From the NCBI GenBank assembly GCA_000949895.1, contig JWIT01000036.1:1-55220 (forward strand): a stretch of DNA of 55,220 bases, in the 5' to 3' direction. Made by a program: the position numbers and the translations under genes. Below the pieces are notes generated by a model. That model searched no databases, had not been told where the DNA came from, and saw only the letters and a program-made list of their open reading frames with translations. The stretch is from Agrobacterium arsenijevicii (lineage in GTDB: Bacteria; Pseudomonadota; Alphaproteobacteria; Rhizobiales; Rhizobiaceae). Positions 41,641 to 50,161 of this stretch are shown here, piece after piece (within the stretch, counting starts at the first letter, position 1; the number at the start of each line of letters is the position of its first letter).

Positions 41641-42594
41641 TTAGGCCAGCAGAAGTGGCAGAATGAGGCCCGCGAAAATCATCACGCCGACACGGTTGTT
41701 GGATTTGAACAGCACAAGGCATTGCGCCACATCATCGATATCGAGCACCCAGACCTGCCGGAAAAGCATGATGGCGGCGGCGGCAAGGCCGCTATAGGCG
41801 ATCACGTTAACACCTGCTCCCCAGAACGACAGGGCGATCATGACAAGGGCTGTGCCATAAAGAAAAACCAGCCAGCGATGTGTGTTCTCTCCAAACAGCA
41901 GGGCGGTCGAACCGATGCCCACGGCAGTGTCGTCTTCCTTGTCCTGATGGGCGTAGATTGTGTCATAACCGATCGTCCAGGCGATGGAGCCGACATAAAG
42001 CAGGACAGCCGGCCAGGCGATCGATTCGAACTGTCCAGCCCAGCCCATCAGCGCACCCCAGGAAAAGGCAAGGCCGAGGAAAAACTGCGGCCAGTTGGTG
42101 AAGCGTTTGGCGAAGGGATAGATCGCCACGAAAACCAGCGAGAAGATACCAGTGGCAATGGCGAAACCGTTGAATTGCAGAAGCACCACAAGACCGGCAA
42201 GCGCCTGCAGCACGATGAAGACCTTGGCCTGCAACCGGCTGACCCGGCCGGACGGCAGGGGCCGAGAGCGGGTGCGCGCCACGGCCATGTCGATCTTGTG
42301 GTCGGCCAGATCATTATAGGTGCAGCCCGCGCCGCGCATCGCTACCGATCCGATGAAAAACAGCACCAGGTGCCAAATGAGCATGGCCCAGGAAAAACCG
42401 CCACTTGCCGCCGCGGCATTGGCCGCAAGTGCGGCGGACCAGAAACACGGCCACATCAGCAATTGCCAGCCGATGGGGCGATCCCATCTTGCAAGCTGCG
42501 CATAGGGCCAGAGGGGCCTCGGCAAAATCCGATAGACCCAGTTGTTGGATGGCGCGTCCGAAACGCGGTCTGACAAATCGCTGTGGTGAACCAT
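41641..42594 (-). CDS. ubiA: 4-hydroxybenzoate octaprenyltransferase
   Basis: UbiA attaches the polyprenyl tail to 4-hydroxybenzoate in ubiquinone synthesis, in the inner membrane. The 317-residue product has about eight hydrophobic helices. The first prenyl-diphosphate motif is YNDLADHKIDMAVARTRSRPLPSG near residue 95; the second is YDTIYAHQDKEDD near 210, both with the metal-binding Asp residues. ARWDRPIGWQLLMWPCFW near the start is typical of UbiA. The start at 42594 gives a short hydrophilic N-terminus. Confidence 0.95.
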   Translation of the reverse strand: MVHHSDLSDRVSDAPSNNWVYRILPRPLWPYAQLARWDRPIGWQLLMWPCFWSAALAANAAAASGGFSWAMLIWHLVLFFIGSVAMRGAGCTYNDLADHKIDMAVARTRSRPLPSGRVSRLQAKVFIVLQALAGLVVLLQFNGFAIATGIFSLVFVAIYPFAKRFTNWPQFFLGLAFSWGALMGWAGQFESIAWPAVLLYVGSIAWTIGYDTIYAHQDKEDDTAVGIGSTALLFGENTHRWLVFLYGTALVMIALSFWGAGVNVIAYSGLAAAAIMLFRQVWVLDIDDVAQCLVLFKSNNRVGVMIFAGLILPLLLA

Positions 42595-42705
42595 GGAGAC
42601 GGTTCTACAGCATCGGCGGGAAAATCGGAACGGTTTTCAAAGCGCAAAGTGCGCGGCCTTTGGCGAGTTACAACACGCCGCCAGCAAAGCGAAAACCTCT
42701 CCGCC

Positions 42706-42780
42706 GTCATCCTCGGGCTTGCCCCGAGGATCCACAACCCGTTGAAATCAATGGATCCTCGGGGCAAGCCCGAGGATGAC
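42706..42780. repeat. Perfect 29-bp inverted repeat (family A)
   Basis: Arms 42706-42734 and 42752-42780 are exactly complementary over 29 bp, with a 17-base loop. Each arm is itself nearly palindromic (CCTCGGGCTTGCCCCGAGG). Relatives lie at 43797-43886 and 52074-52147. It sits between ubiA and the MipA-family gene. Confidence 0.95.
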
Positions 42781-42860
42781 GTCGAATGCGGAGGGGCGCA
42801 AACGCCAAGACCCGCAACAGTGTGTTAAGGGCCTTCAACTTCAGACATTAATTTCCCGCC

Positions 42861-43661
42861 TCAGGGCAGCGAGAAACCGAATTTGTAGCTTGCCTGAACG
42901 CCGACGACGAACTGGTTTTTCGAGCCGCGCTCACGCACCAGCGAACTGTCGGCGGCATCACCCATCAGGCGGCGATATTCGGCGAAGGAGCCGACTTCTG
43001 CGGCTTCTGTGACCTTCCAGGTGATGGCAGCGCCAACACCGGCGGAATGCAAACCACCGCCGGGGTTATAGGGCGACGGAGCGCCGGCTGCCGTCTGCGC
43101 GGCGCTTACGCCGTAATAACGTTCATTATATTTGCTGCTCACCCATGTGGCGCGCGGACCGGCAGAAATCTGGATGCCGGGCGCGATATCAGTGAAGACG
43201 TCGGCGGAGAGATCGCCGACCACACCGCTATGGCTGCGGATGCCCTGACGGGCCTCACCACGAATACGCAGCCAGTCGGTCGGATAGGCCTCTGCGAAAC
43301 CGCCAAGCTCGCCGCCACGCTTGATGCGGGTCATGCCTTTCAGATCGTCGGAATCTTTCTGGTTACGCGGGGATACCAGCTTTCCGGCAAGACCCATGCT
43401 GATCGGACCATTGTCCAGCAGCGAGATCGAGGCGCTGTCGTTGCGCGAAGTGAAACGCGCACCCTGCCCCTGACGACCGAGCGAAATGATGGGCGAAAAG
43501 CCGAATTCGTTCTTGTTGTCGCCCTGATATTTCGGCGCGGAGAAACCCGAACCGCCGAGCTTCAGATACCAGTCGCCGGAAAACCAGCCATCGGCGTGGG
43601 CGCTGCCGACAGCAAAAAGCGATAGAACGCAAGCGGCGACGGCCGCTGATGGCTTGAACAT
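42861..43661 (-). CDS. MipA/OmpV-family outer-membrane protein
   Basis: The 266-residue exported protein has a signal peptide (FKPSAAVAACVLSLFAVGSAHAD). The mature part begins GWFSGDWYLKLGGSGFSAPKYQG, then FGFSPIISLGRQG, with alternating strands and final QASYKFGFSLP. This fits the MipA/OmpV family, in which E. coli MipA scaffolds peptidoglycan enzymes; many members are simply barrels of unknown role. The ATG at 43661 is chosen because the signal peptide begins there. It is preceded and followed by family A repeats. Confidence 0.86.
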   Translation of the reverse strand: MFKPSAAVAACVLSLFAVGSAHADGWFSGDWYLKLGGSGFSAPKYQGDNKNEFGFSPIISLGRQGQGARFTSRNDSASISLLDNGPISMGLAGKLVSPRNQKDSDDLKGMTRIKRGGELGGFAEAYPTDWLRIRGEARQGIRSHSGVVGDLSADVFTDIAPGIQISAGPRATWVSSKYNERYYGVSAAQTAAGAPSPYNPGGGLHSAGVGAAITWKVTEAAEVGSFAEYRRLMGDAADSSLVRERGSKNQFVVGVQASYKFGFSLP

Positions 43662-43796
43662 GAAAAGGACCCCAGAAACGCAATACAAACAGGTGCGCGT
43701 AGAATTAGAGGGATTCCGTTTCCATTCCATTAACCAGCACGCGATGAAGACGCGCGACTGCCGCGAGGGTGATGACGACGTCCGAAAAACTGCCCT

Positions 43797-43886
43797 ACGT
43801 CATGCTCGGGCTTGTCCTGGGCATCTGCAACCAACCGATTTCACGCAACGTGGATAGATCCTCGGGACAAGCCCGAGGATGACGTC
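43797..43886. repeat. Family A inverted repeat, diverged copy
   Basis: ACGTCATGCTCGGGCTTGTCC on the left is complementary, with about four mismatches over 29 bp, to GACAAGCCCGAGGATGACGT on the right (ending about 43885). It lies in the gap between the MipA-family gene and cfa. Confidence 0.85.
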
Positions 43887-43940
43887 GAGTCTTGCGGAGA
43901 AGTTTGTCCAAAATCTGCAGTAGCTCCGCTCGCGCCAGCG

Positions 43941-45197
43941 TCAGAATGCCACCTTCTCCAGCGGCGAGCGCGTCTTTTCGAATTCGGCGAGCCTTTCCTC
44001 GTTGCGGGCAATGTAGTCGCGATTATGCGGCACGGCATCGCGGTCCTTGGCGAGCTGGATCTGGAAAATGTGGAAATTTTCGTGGGTAAAGGCCATTTCC
44101 GACCCCGCCAGATAAAACTCCCACATGCGGAAGAAACGCTCGTCATAAAGTGCGACAGCCTCCGCCTTGCGCGCCACGAAACGTTCGCGCCAGTGCCTGA
44201 GCGTGTGCGCATAATGCATGGGCAGGATTTCGATATCCTTCACCAGCAGCCCGGACTTCTGGATTGCCGGCAGCACCTCGCCGAGCGATGGAATATAACC
44301 TCCAGGGAAAATATATTTTTCGATGAAGGGATTGGTCGCCAGTGCCGGGTGGGGCTGGCCAATGGAGTGAAGCACCATCACGCCCTTGTCGTCCAGCACC
44401 TCCGACGCCTTGTCGAAATAGTCGCGATAATGGGTCGGCCCGACATGTTCGAACATGCCGACGGAGACGATGCGGTCGAATTTCTTCGAGGCCGGCAGGT
44501 AACGGTAGTCCTGCAATTCGAAACGGACATTGCCGGCAAGCCCGCGTTTTGCCGCCCGGTCGCGGGAAACGCGCAGCTGTTCTTCGCTGAGCGTGATGCC
44601 GGTCACGTCGGCACCGGCACTTTCGGCAATATACATCGCCATGCCGCCCCAGCCGGAGCCGATCTCCAGTACGCTCTGGCCCGGCTCGGTCATCAGCTTT
44701 GCGGCGATATGGCGTTTTTTGGCGACCTGCGCCTCATAGAGGCTGATACCAGGCGGATTGAAATAGGCGCAGGAATATTGCCAGTCTTCATCGAGGAAGA
44801 TGTCGAACAGCTTGGCGCTCAGGTCGTAGTGATGGGCGACGTTGCTCTTGTTGTGGTTGACCGGCAGATGCATCTTGATGCGGGCGGCGATGATGCGGAC
44901 CATGCCGCGCCAGATCATACCGAAGGATAGAGCCTCGCTCAGCGTATTGCCTTTGACCAGCGCCAGAAAGTCGTAGATATCGCCCTCTGCGACCTGCATA
45001 CGGCCTTCCATATAAATTTCGGCGAGTTTGAGCGCCGGATCGGCGGCGATCTCTTCCATGGCGGCTTCGTCGGTGAAATTCAGAACCACCCTTTTACCCG
45101 TGCCGTCACCAAATGTACGGCTGCCACCCGGGCTATTGACGACAAGATTACCGGTCTTGATTATCTTTCCGAAAAGAACATGCAGAGACGACGCCAT
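43941..45197 (-). CDS. cfa: Cyclopropane-fatty-acyl-phospholipid synthase
   Basis: Cfa transfers a methylene from SAM to double bonds of membrane phospholipid acyl chains. The 418-residue product has the N-terminal lipid-facing domain (AAMEEIAADPALKLAEIYMEGRMQVAEGDIYDFL) and then the methyltransferase core: SVLEIGSGWGGMAMYIAE (SAM motif I) near residue 185, GITLSEEQLRVSRDRAAKRGL, and VSVGMFEHVGPTHYRDYF. A YSCAYF motif before the core is diagnostic of Cfa. The gene stands alone between a family A repeat and the tex terminator. Confidence 0.93.
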   Translation of the reverse strand: MASSLHVLFGKIIKTGNLVVNSPGGSRTFGDGTGKRVVLNFTDEAAMEEIAADPALKLAEIYMEGRMQVAEGDIYDFLALVKGNTLSEALSFGMIWRGMVRIIAARIKMHLPVNHNKSNVAHHYDLSAKLFDIFLDEDWQYSCAYFNPPGISLYEAQVAKKRHIAAKLMTEPGQSVLEIGSGWGGMAMYIAESAGADVTGITLSEEQLRVSRDRAAKRGLAGNVRFELQDYRYLPASKKFDRIVSVGMFEHVGPTHYRDYFDKASEVLDDKGVMVLHSIGQPHPALATNPFIEKYIFPGGYIPSLGEVLPAIQKSGLLVKDIEILPMHYAHTLRHWRERFVARKAEAVALYDERFFRMWEFYLAGSEMAFTHENFHIFQIQLAKDRDAVPHNRDYIARNEERLAEFEKTRSPLEKVAF

Positions 45198-45306
45198 GGC
45201 ACCCCCAATTGCTAAGTCTCGCTTATCAATTTCTCTGACCGTATTCCTTTCCGTGCAAGTTTCAAGATGGTCTCATTTCAAAAAAATTGAACGATTTCAT
45301 CAAGCA

Positions 45307-45339
45307 AAAAGCCCCACCGGGGTTTTCGGCAGGGCTTTT
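45307..45339 (-). terminator. Terminator downstream of tex
   Basis: AAAAGCCC (45307-45314) pairs with GGGCTTTT (45332-45339). An inner CCCC-ACC-GGGG hairpin lies in the loop. It lies 25 bp past the tex stop. Confidence 0.8.
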
Positions 45340-45364
45340 CCATAAAAATCATTTCAACCGGGGG

Positions 45365-47689
45365 TCAGCGTCGCTTCATCGCCTCGGCCAGAGCCGCGGC
45401 AAGAGCACCACCGGATTGCGCCCCCTCGTTGTGTCCCTGCGGTTTGGAATTCGCATGGCGCATGGCGCCCGCATTGCCCTTCTCGCGCATCGGCTGGGGT
45501 GCCGCCTCGCCACCGTCCTTGCGCATGGTCAAGGCGATGCGCTTGCGCTTCACATCCACCTCCACGACCCGCACCTTCACGACGTCGCCAGCCTTTACCA
45601 CCTCATGCGGATCCTTCACGAAACGGTCGGCAAGCTGTGACACATGCACAAGCCCGTCCTGATGCACGCCGATGTCAACGAAAGCGCCAAACGCGGCAAC
45701 ATTGGTGACGGTGCCTTCCAGAAGCATGCCCGGTTTCAGATCGGTGATCTCGTCCACGCCGTCGGCAAAGGTCGCCGTCTTGAAGCTCGGGCGCGGGTCA
45801 CGGCCGGGCTTTTCCAGCTCGGCGATGATGTCCTTGACGGTCGGCAGACCGAACTGCTCATCAATGAACCGCTTCGGATCGAGCCCCTTCAGCGTGGCGC
45901 TGTCACCCATCAGCGTGCGCAGGTCGCGGCCGCAGGCGGCAACGATCTTTTTCGCCACGCCATAGGCTTCCGGGTGCACGGAAGACGAATCCAGCGGCTC
46001 CTTGCCGTTCGGAATGCGCAGGAAGCCTGCGCATTGTTCGAAGGTGCGCTGGCCAAGGCGAGGCACTTTCAGCAATTCCTTGCGGCTGGCAAAGGGACCG
46101 GTCTGGTCGCGATGGGCGACGATGGCATCGGCAATCGAGGTACCGAGGCCGGAAACCCGCGCCAGAAGTGGCGAGGACGCCGTATTGAGATCGACGCCGA
46201 CGGCATTCACCGCGTCTTCCACCACGGCATCAAGCGAACGGCTGAGACGGCCCTGATCGACATCGTGCTGGTACTGGCCGACGCCGATGGATTTCGGCTC
46301 GATCTTCACCAGTTCCGCCAGCGGATCTTGAAGGCGCCGCGCGATGGACACCGCTCCACGTAGCGAAACATCGAGATTGGGGAATTCCGCCGCCGCCCGT
46401 TCCGAAGCGGAATAGACCGATGCGCCCGCCTCTGAAACGATGACCTTGGTGGGCTTTGCGCCGGAAGCCGAAGCGGGCATCTGCGCCAGAAGATCGGCGA
46501 CCAGCTTTTCCGTCTCGCGGCTGCCGGTGCCGTTGCCGATGGCGATCAGCTCGACATTATGCTTGCGGATGAGCAAGGCGAGTTCCGCCTGCGCACCGCG
46601 CACATCGTTCCTCGGCTGGAAAGGATAGACCGTGCTCGTGTCGAGCAGCTTGCCGGTGCCATCCACCACGGCCACCTTGACGCCGGTGCGGATGCCCGGA
46701 TCGAGACCCATGGTGGCGCGCGATCCGGCAGGTGCGGCCAGCAACAGATCCTTGAGATTGCGGGCGAAGACATTGATAGCCTCTTCTTCCGCACGCTCAC
46801 GCAATTCGCGCATCAGATCGAGCGACAGCGACATGGAGAGCTTCACCCGCCAGGTCCAGCCCGCCACTTCCATCAGCCATTGATCGGCGGGGCCGGCATT
46901 GCGGATATCGAAAGCGGCCGCGACGGTGCGCTGTGCAGGCTTGACCGGCGAGGGATCATCCGCATCGACATCGATGGTCAATGTCAGCACTTCCTCGTTC
47001 CAGCCGCGCAACATGGCCAGCGCGCGGTGGCCCGGCACCGTCGCCCAACGCTCGAAATGATCGAAATAGTCGGAGAATTTTTCACCCGCCGCCTGCTTGC
47101 CGTCCACCACCTTGGCGCGGAAGGTGGCATTCTGGCGCATGTAATCGCGCAGGCGTCCGAGAAGATCGGCGTTTTCGGTCATGGTTTCCGCCACGATGTC
47201 GCGCGCGCCTTCAAGCGCTGCCTTCACATCGGCGACCTCGCCCTGAACATAAGCTTCTGCAAGCTTTGTCGGATCGGCGGCGCGGTTTTCCCAGATCGCC
47301 TCGGCAAGCGGACCGAGACCCCGCTCGCGGGCAATTTCGGCGCGGGTGCGGCGCTTCGGTTTGTAGGGCAGATAGAGGTCTTCCAGCTCCGCCTTGGTGC
47401 CTGCCTGCATGATCTTGACCATCAGGGTGTCCGTCATCTTGCCCTGACCGGTGATGGTTTCGACGATGGAGGCGCGGCGTGAATTGAGTTCGCGCAGATA
47501 AACGAGGCGTTCCGCCAGCGTTCGAAGCTGGGTGTCATCCAGTCCTCCCGTCGCTTCCTTGCGGTAGCGGGCGATGAAGGGCACGGTCGCTCCCTCGTCC
47601 AGCAAGGCCACCGCCGCCTTCACCTGATCGGCGCGGGCGTTGATTTCGGTGGCGATGAGCGTGGTGAGGCGGGCATTATCTGCGGTCAT
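45365..47689 (-). CDS. tex: Tex-family S1 RNA-binding protein
   Basis: Tex binds nucleic acid and affects transcription; it is widespread in bacteria. From the ATG at 47689 the product is 774 residues, the usual Tex length; the frame runs open to 48526 into purD and that extension is rejected. It starts with a helical region (ATVPFIARYRKEATGGLDD). A YqgF-like domain has GLDPGIRTGVKVAVVDG and LIAIGNGTGSRETE near residue 330. Helix-hairpin-helix LLARVSGLGTSIADAIVAHR follows, and an S1 domain ends it (GTVTNVAAFGAFVDIGVHQDG). It is divergent from purD. Confidence 0.95.
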   Translation of the reverse strand: MTADNARLTTLIATEINARADQVKAAVALLDEGATVPFIARYRKEATGGLDDTQLRTLAERLVYLRELNSRRASIVETITGQGKMTDTLMVKIMQAGTKAELEDLYLPYKPKRRTRAEIARERGLGPLAEAIWENRAADPTKLAEAYVQGEVADVKAALEGARDIVAETMTENADLLGRLRDYMRQNATFRAKVVDGKQAAGEKFSDYFDHFERWATVPGHRALAMLRGWNEEVLTLTIDVDADDPSPVKPAQRTVAAAFDIRNAGPADQWLMEVAGWTWRVKLSMSLSLDLMRELRERAEEEAINVFARNLKDLLLAAPAGSRATMGLDPGIRTGVKVAVVDGTGKLLDTSTVYPFQPRNDVRGAQAELALLIRKHNVELIAIGNGTGSRETEKLVADLLAQMPASASGAKPTKVIVSEAGASVYSASERAAAEFPNLDVSLRGAVSIARRLQDPLAELVKIEPKSIGVGQYQHDVDQGRLSRSLDAVVEDAVNAVGVDLNTASSPLLARVSGLGTSIADAIVAHRDQTGPFASRKELLKVPRLGQRTFEQCAGFLRIPNGKEPLDSSSVHPEAYGVAKKIVAACGRDLRTLMGDSATLKGLDPKRFIDEQFGLPTVKDIIAELEKPGRDPRPSFKTATFADGVDEITDLKPGMLLEGTVTNVAAFGAFVDIGVHQDGLVHVSQLADRFVKDPHEVVKAGDVVKVRVVEVDVKRKRIALTMRKDGGEAAPQPMREKGNAGAMRHANSKPQGHNEGAQSGGALAAALAEAMKRR

Positions 47690-47890
47690 GGGGTTCTCTG
47701 ATGTCACATCTGGAGCGGCGAACATAATGTCTGATTGTGGCGTGACAACAAGAGGCGGCAACGATTCCACAGGAAAGGCGGAGTTCAACGGAAAGACGGA
47801 CGTTTGCGGCGCTTTCTCCTTGACCTTTCGCCCCCCTGCCCTTAACGCCCGACAAACAAGGTTACAGGCGAGATTGCAGGGATATTGACC

Positions 47891-49162
47891 ATGAAAGTTC
47901 TGTTGATCGGTTCCGGTGGACGCGAACATGCGCTGGCATGGAAAATCGCCCAGTCTCCCCTGCTTGAAGAATTTTACGCCGCCCCCGGCAATCCCGGCAT
48001 CGCCGACCACGCGACCCTCGTTTCGCTTGACGTGGAAGACCACGCCGCCGTCATCGCTTTTGCCAGGGAAAAGGCGATCGACTTCATCGTCATCGGTCCG
48101 GAAGCACCGCTGGTTGCGGGTCTGGCGGATGATCTGCGTACAGTCGGTATTGCCACTTTCGGCCCCTCGAAAGCGGCTGCCCAGCTTGAGGGTTCCAAGG
48201 GCTTCACCAAGGATCTCTGCGCCCGTTACGATATTCCGACCGGCGCGTACCAGCGTTTCAAGACCGCCGAACCGGCCAAACAATATGTCCGTGAACAGGG
48301 CGCACCCATCGTCATCAAGGCCGACGGTCTTGCCGCCGGCAAGGGCGTGACCGTTGCCATGACGGAAGCCGAAGCGCTTGCCGCCATCGACGAATGTTTC
48401 GACGGCGCATTTGGTGCTGCTGGCGCCGAAGTGGTGGTGGAAGCTTTCCTCGACGGTGAGGAAGCCAGCTTCTTCTGCCTTTCGGACGGCAAGACAGCGC
48501 TGGCGCTTGCCACCGCGCAGGATCACAAGCGTGTGGGCGATGGCGACACCGGCCCGAACACCGGCGGCATGGGCGCTTATTCGCCCGCCCCGGTCATGAC
48601 GCCGGCCATGGTGGAACGCACCATGAAGGAAATCATCGAACCGACGATTTCAGGCATGGCGAAAGACGGCAATCCCTTCTCCGGCGTGTTTTTTGCCGGT
48701 CTGATGATCACCGCAAAAGGCCCCGAGCTGATCGAATACAATGTGCGTTTCGGCGATCCGGAATGCCAGGTGCTGATGATGCGCCTGAAAAGCGACCTGC
48801 TGCCGATCCTCTACGCCACCGCAACCGGCACGCTGGACAAGGTTGAAGCGGAATGGCGCGACGATGCGGCGCTGACCGTCGTTCTCGCCTCCAAGGGTTA
48901 TCCCGGCGCTTACGACAAGAATACGCCGATTGACCATATTCCCGACGCCAGCGCAGAAGCGAAGGTGTTCCACGCCGGCACCGCGCTGAAGGATGGCAAG
49001 CTGGTAGCGACGGGCGGCCGCGTGCTGAATGTTACCGCCTTTGGAAAGAATGTGACGGAAGCGCAGGCGCGCGCCTATGCACTGGCTGACAAAGTGGAAT
49101 GGCAAAACGGCTTCTGCCGCCGCGATATCGGCTGGCAGGCGGTGGCCCGCGAAAAGGCCTGA
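47891..49162 (+). CDS. purD: Phosphoribosylamine-glycine ligase
   Basis: PurD (GAR synthetase) joins phosphoribosylamine and glycine in purine synthesis. The 423-residue product has the N-terminal MKVLLIGSGGREHALAWKI, the ATP-grasp regions GSKGFTKDLCARYDIPTGAY and IKADGLAAGKGVTVAMT, and DHKRVGDGDTGPNTGGMGAYSPAP near residue 215. EYNVRFGDPECQ near 280 is the usual metal-binding segment. The ATG at 47891 matches MKVLL; the TTG at 47885 is an unneeded two-codon extension. Confidence 0.97.
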   Translation: MKVLLIGSGGREHALAWKIAQSPLLEEFYAAPGNPGIADHATLVSLDVEDHAAVIAFAREKAIDFIVIGPEAPLVAGLADDLRTVGIATFGPSKAAAQLEGSKGFTKDLCARYDIPTGAYQRFKTAEPAKQYVREQGAPIVIKADGLAAGKGVTVAMTEAEALAAIDECFDGAFGAAGAEVVVEAFLDGEEASFFCLSDGKTALALATAQDHKRVGDGDTGPNTGGMGAYSPAPVMTPAMVERTMKEIIEPTISGMAKDGNPFSGVFFAGLMITAKGPELIEYNVRFGDPECQVLMMRLKSDLLPILYATATGTLDKVEAEWRDDAALTVVLASKGYPGAYDKNTPIDHIPDASAEAKVFHAGTALKDGKLVATGGRVLNVTAFGKNVTEAQARAYALADKVEWQNGFCRRDIGWQAVAREKA

Positions 49163-49320
49163 CCTTTTAAAGCAAACAGGGGTCCCGAGCGAATATTTCG
49201 TTCAATTTTTACCAAGTTTGCTGACCTGATGGAAACGAAAGACCAGTAATATTTGCCCAACATTGAATGGTGCTTTGTGCCTCGATCAAGAGGCCGCACC
49301 TTCATTTCGGGGGTTTTTCG

Positions 49321-49833
49321 ATGCGTCGTCTTCTTTTGACAGCTGTTGTCGTGCTGGCCGGTGGGTCGGCGATGGCGTCTTCCATCGAATATGTAAACGG
49401 CGCTCACACCAGCAACGGCAGCTTCGTTCGTCTCGATTGCGCGGGCTGCCAGCCGGTGAAGGACAAGGCCGCCCCGGAGGGTTATGCCATTCCCTCCATC
49501 GAGCCGGGCACCCAGCACACGGAGATGCGCGAAGTCGAGGGCAAACGCACGCTGGTGCGCACCGAAGCCTGGCTGGGCGGCGCACCCGTTACCTTCGTCA
49601 GCACCAATCCCGCATGGATGCAGGCAGAGACCCCCAGCACCGCAATTGCGACCTATGGCGAGGGTGAAGCCGTGGCGCATCCGGAAGAAACGGCCTCAAC
49701 GCCTGCCGGCATCGACGTGACGACGACGACGGCAGCCGTCAAGGAAATCTCTGCTGATAATGCTGCCGCACCGGCAAGCGCCTCGGTAATTGCTGCGCCC
49801 GAATTCCCGGACTTCAAATTGCGCGGCAATTGA
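49321..49833 (+). CDS. Small secreted protein, possibly HPE1-like
   Basis: The 170-residue product has a signal peptide (RRLLLTAVVVLAGGSAMAS). The mature chain begins SIEYVNGAHTSNGSFVRLDCAGCQPVKDK with a CxxC pair, and later has EGYAIPSIEPGTQHTEMREVEGKRTLVRTEAWLGGAPVTFVST. The C-terminal third is Ala/Thr-rich and low complexity, ending PEFPDFKLRGN. I recall NCBI naming similar rhizobial proteins plant virulence effector HPE1-like; that is a weak recollection, and there is no secretion-system neighbour. The ATG at 49321 gives the signal peptide; the upstream frame from 49267 does not. Confidence 0.7.
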   Translation: MRRLLLTAVVVLAGGSAMASSIEYVNGAHTSNGSFVRLDCAGCQPVKDKAAPEGYAIPSIEPGTQHTEMREVEGKRTLVRTEAWLGGAPVTFVSTNPAWMQAETPSTAIATYGEGEAVAHPEETASTPAGIDVTTTTAAVKEISADNAAAPASASVIAAPEFPDFKLRGN

Positions 49834-50161
49834 GCCGTAGCATCCGCGACGTATCGATGACAAAAGTCAAATAATCGCGTCATCGCTGCATTTTTCGAAA
49901 TGCACGGCAACCATCCGGTGAATAATAAATTCTTCGTCCATTATTCCGCCAGGCAAGCTGATAAAGCCTTTGCTAATTAAATATTTATTCAAATTTTTCG
50001 CCGTTAAGTGACCTCATAGTGCGATGCAGCACAATATGAGGCCTTGAAGCGGACGTTCGCTTTTCAGGCTGTTCACCGCGCATCAGGCGCCCTTCCCATT
50101 TCCGAAACTTCGGCAGCGCGCGGCTTTTTCCGGCTCGCGACGCAAAAGCTTGTGAGCGCCC
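49834..50161. other. Intergenic region before the chemotaxis receptor gene
   Basis: A 328-bp gap. The part from about 49920 to 50010 is AT-rich (TAATTAAATATTTATTC) and is the likely promoter zone. No coding frame, repeat or RNA structure is evident. Confidence 0.4.

Noticed and set aside
47690..48526. N-terminal extension of the tex frame into purD
   Set aside because: The extension is antisense to purD; the ATG at 47689 gives the normal Tex length.
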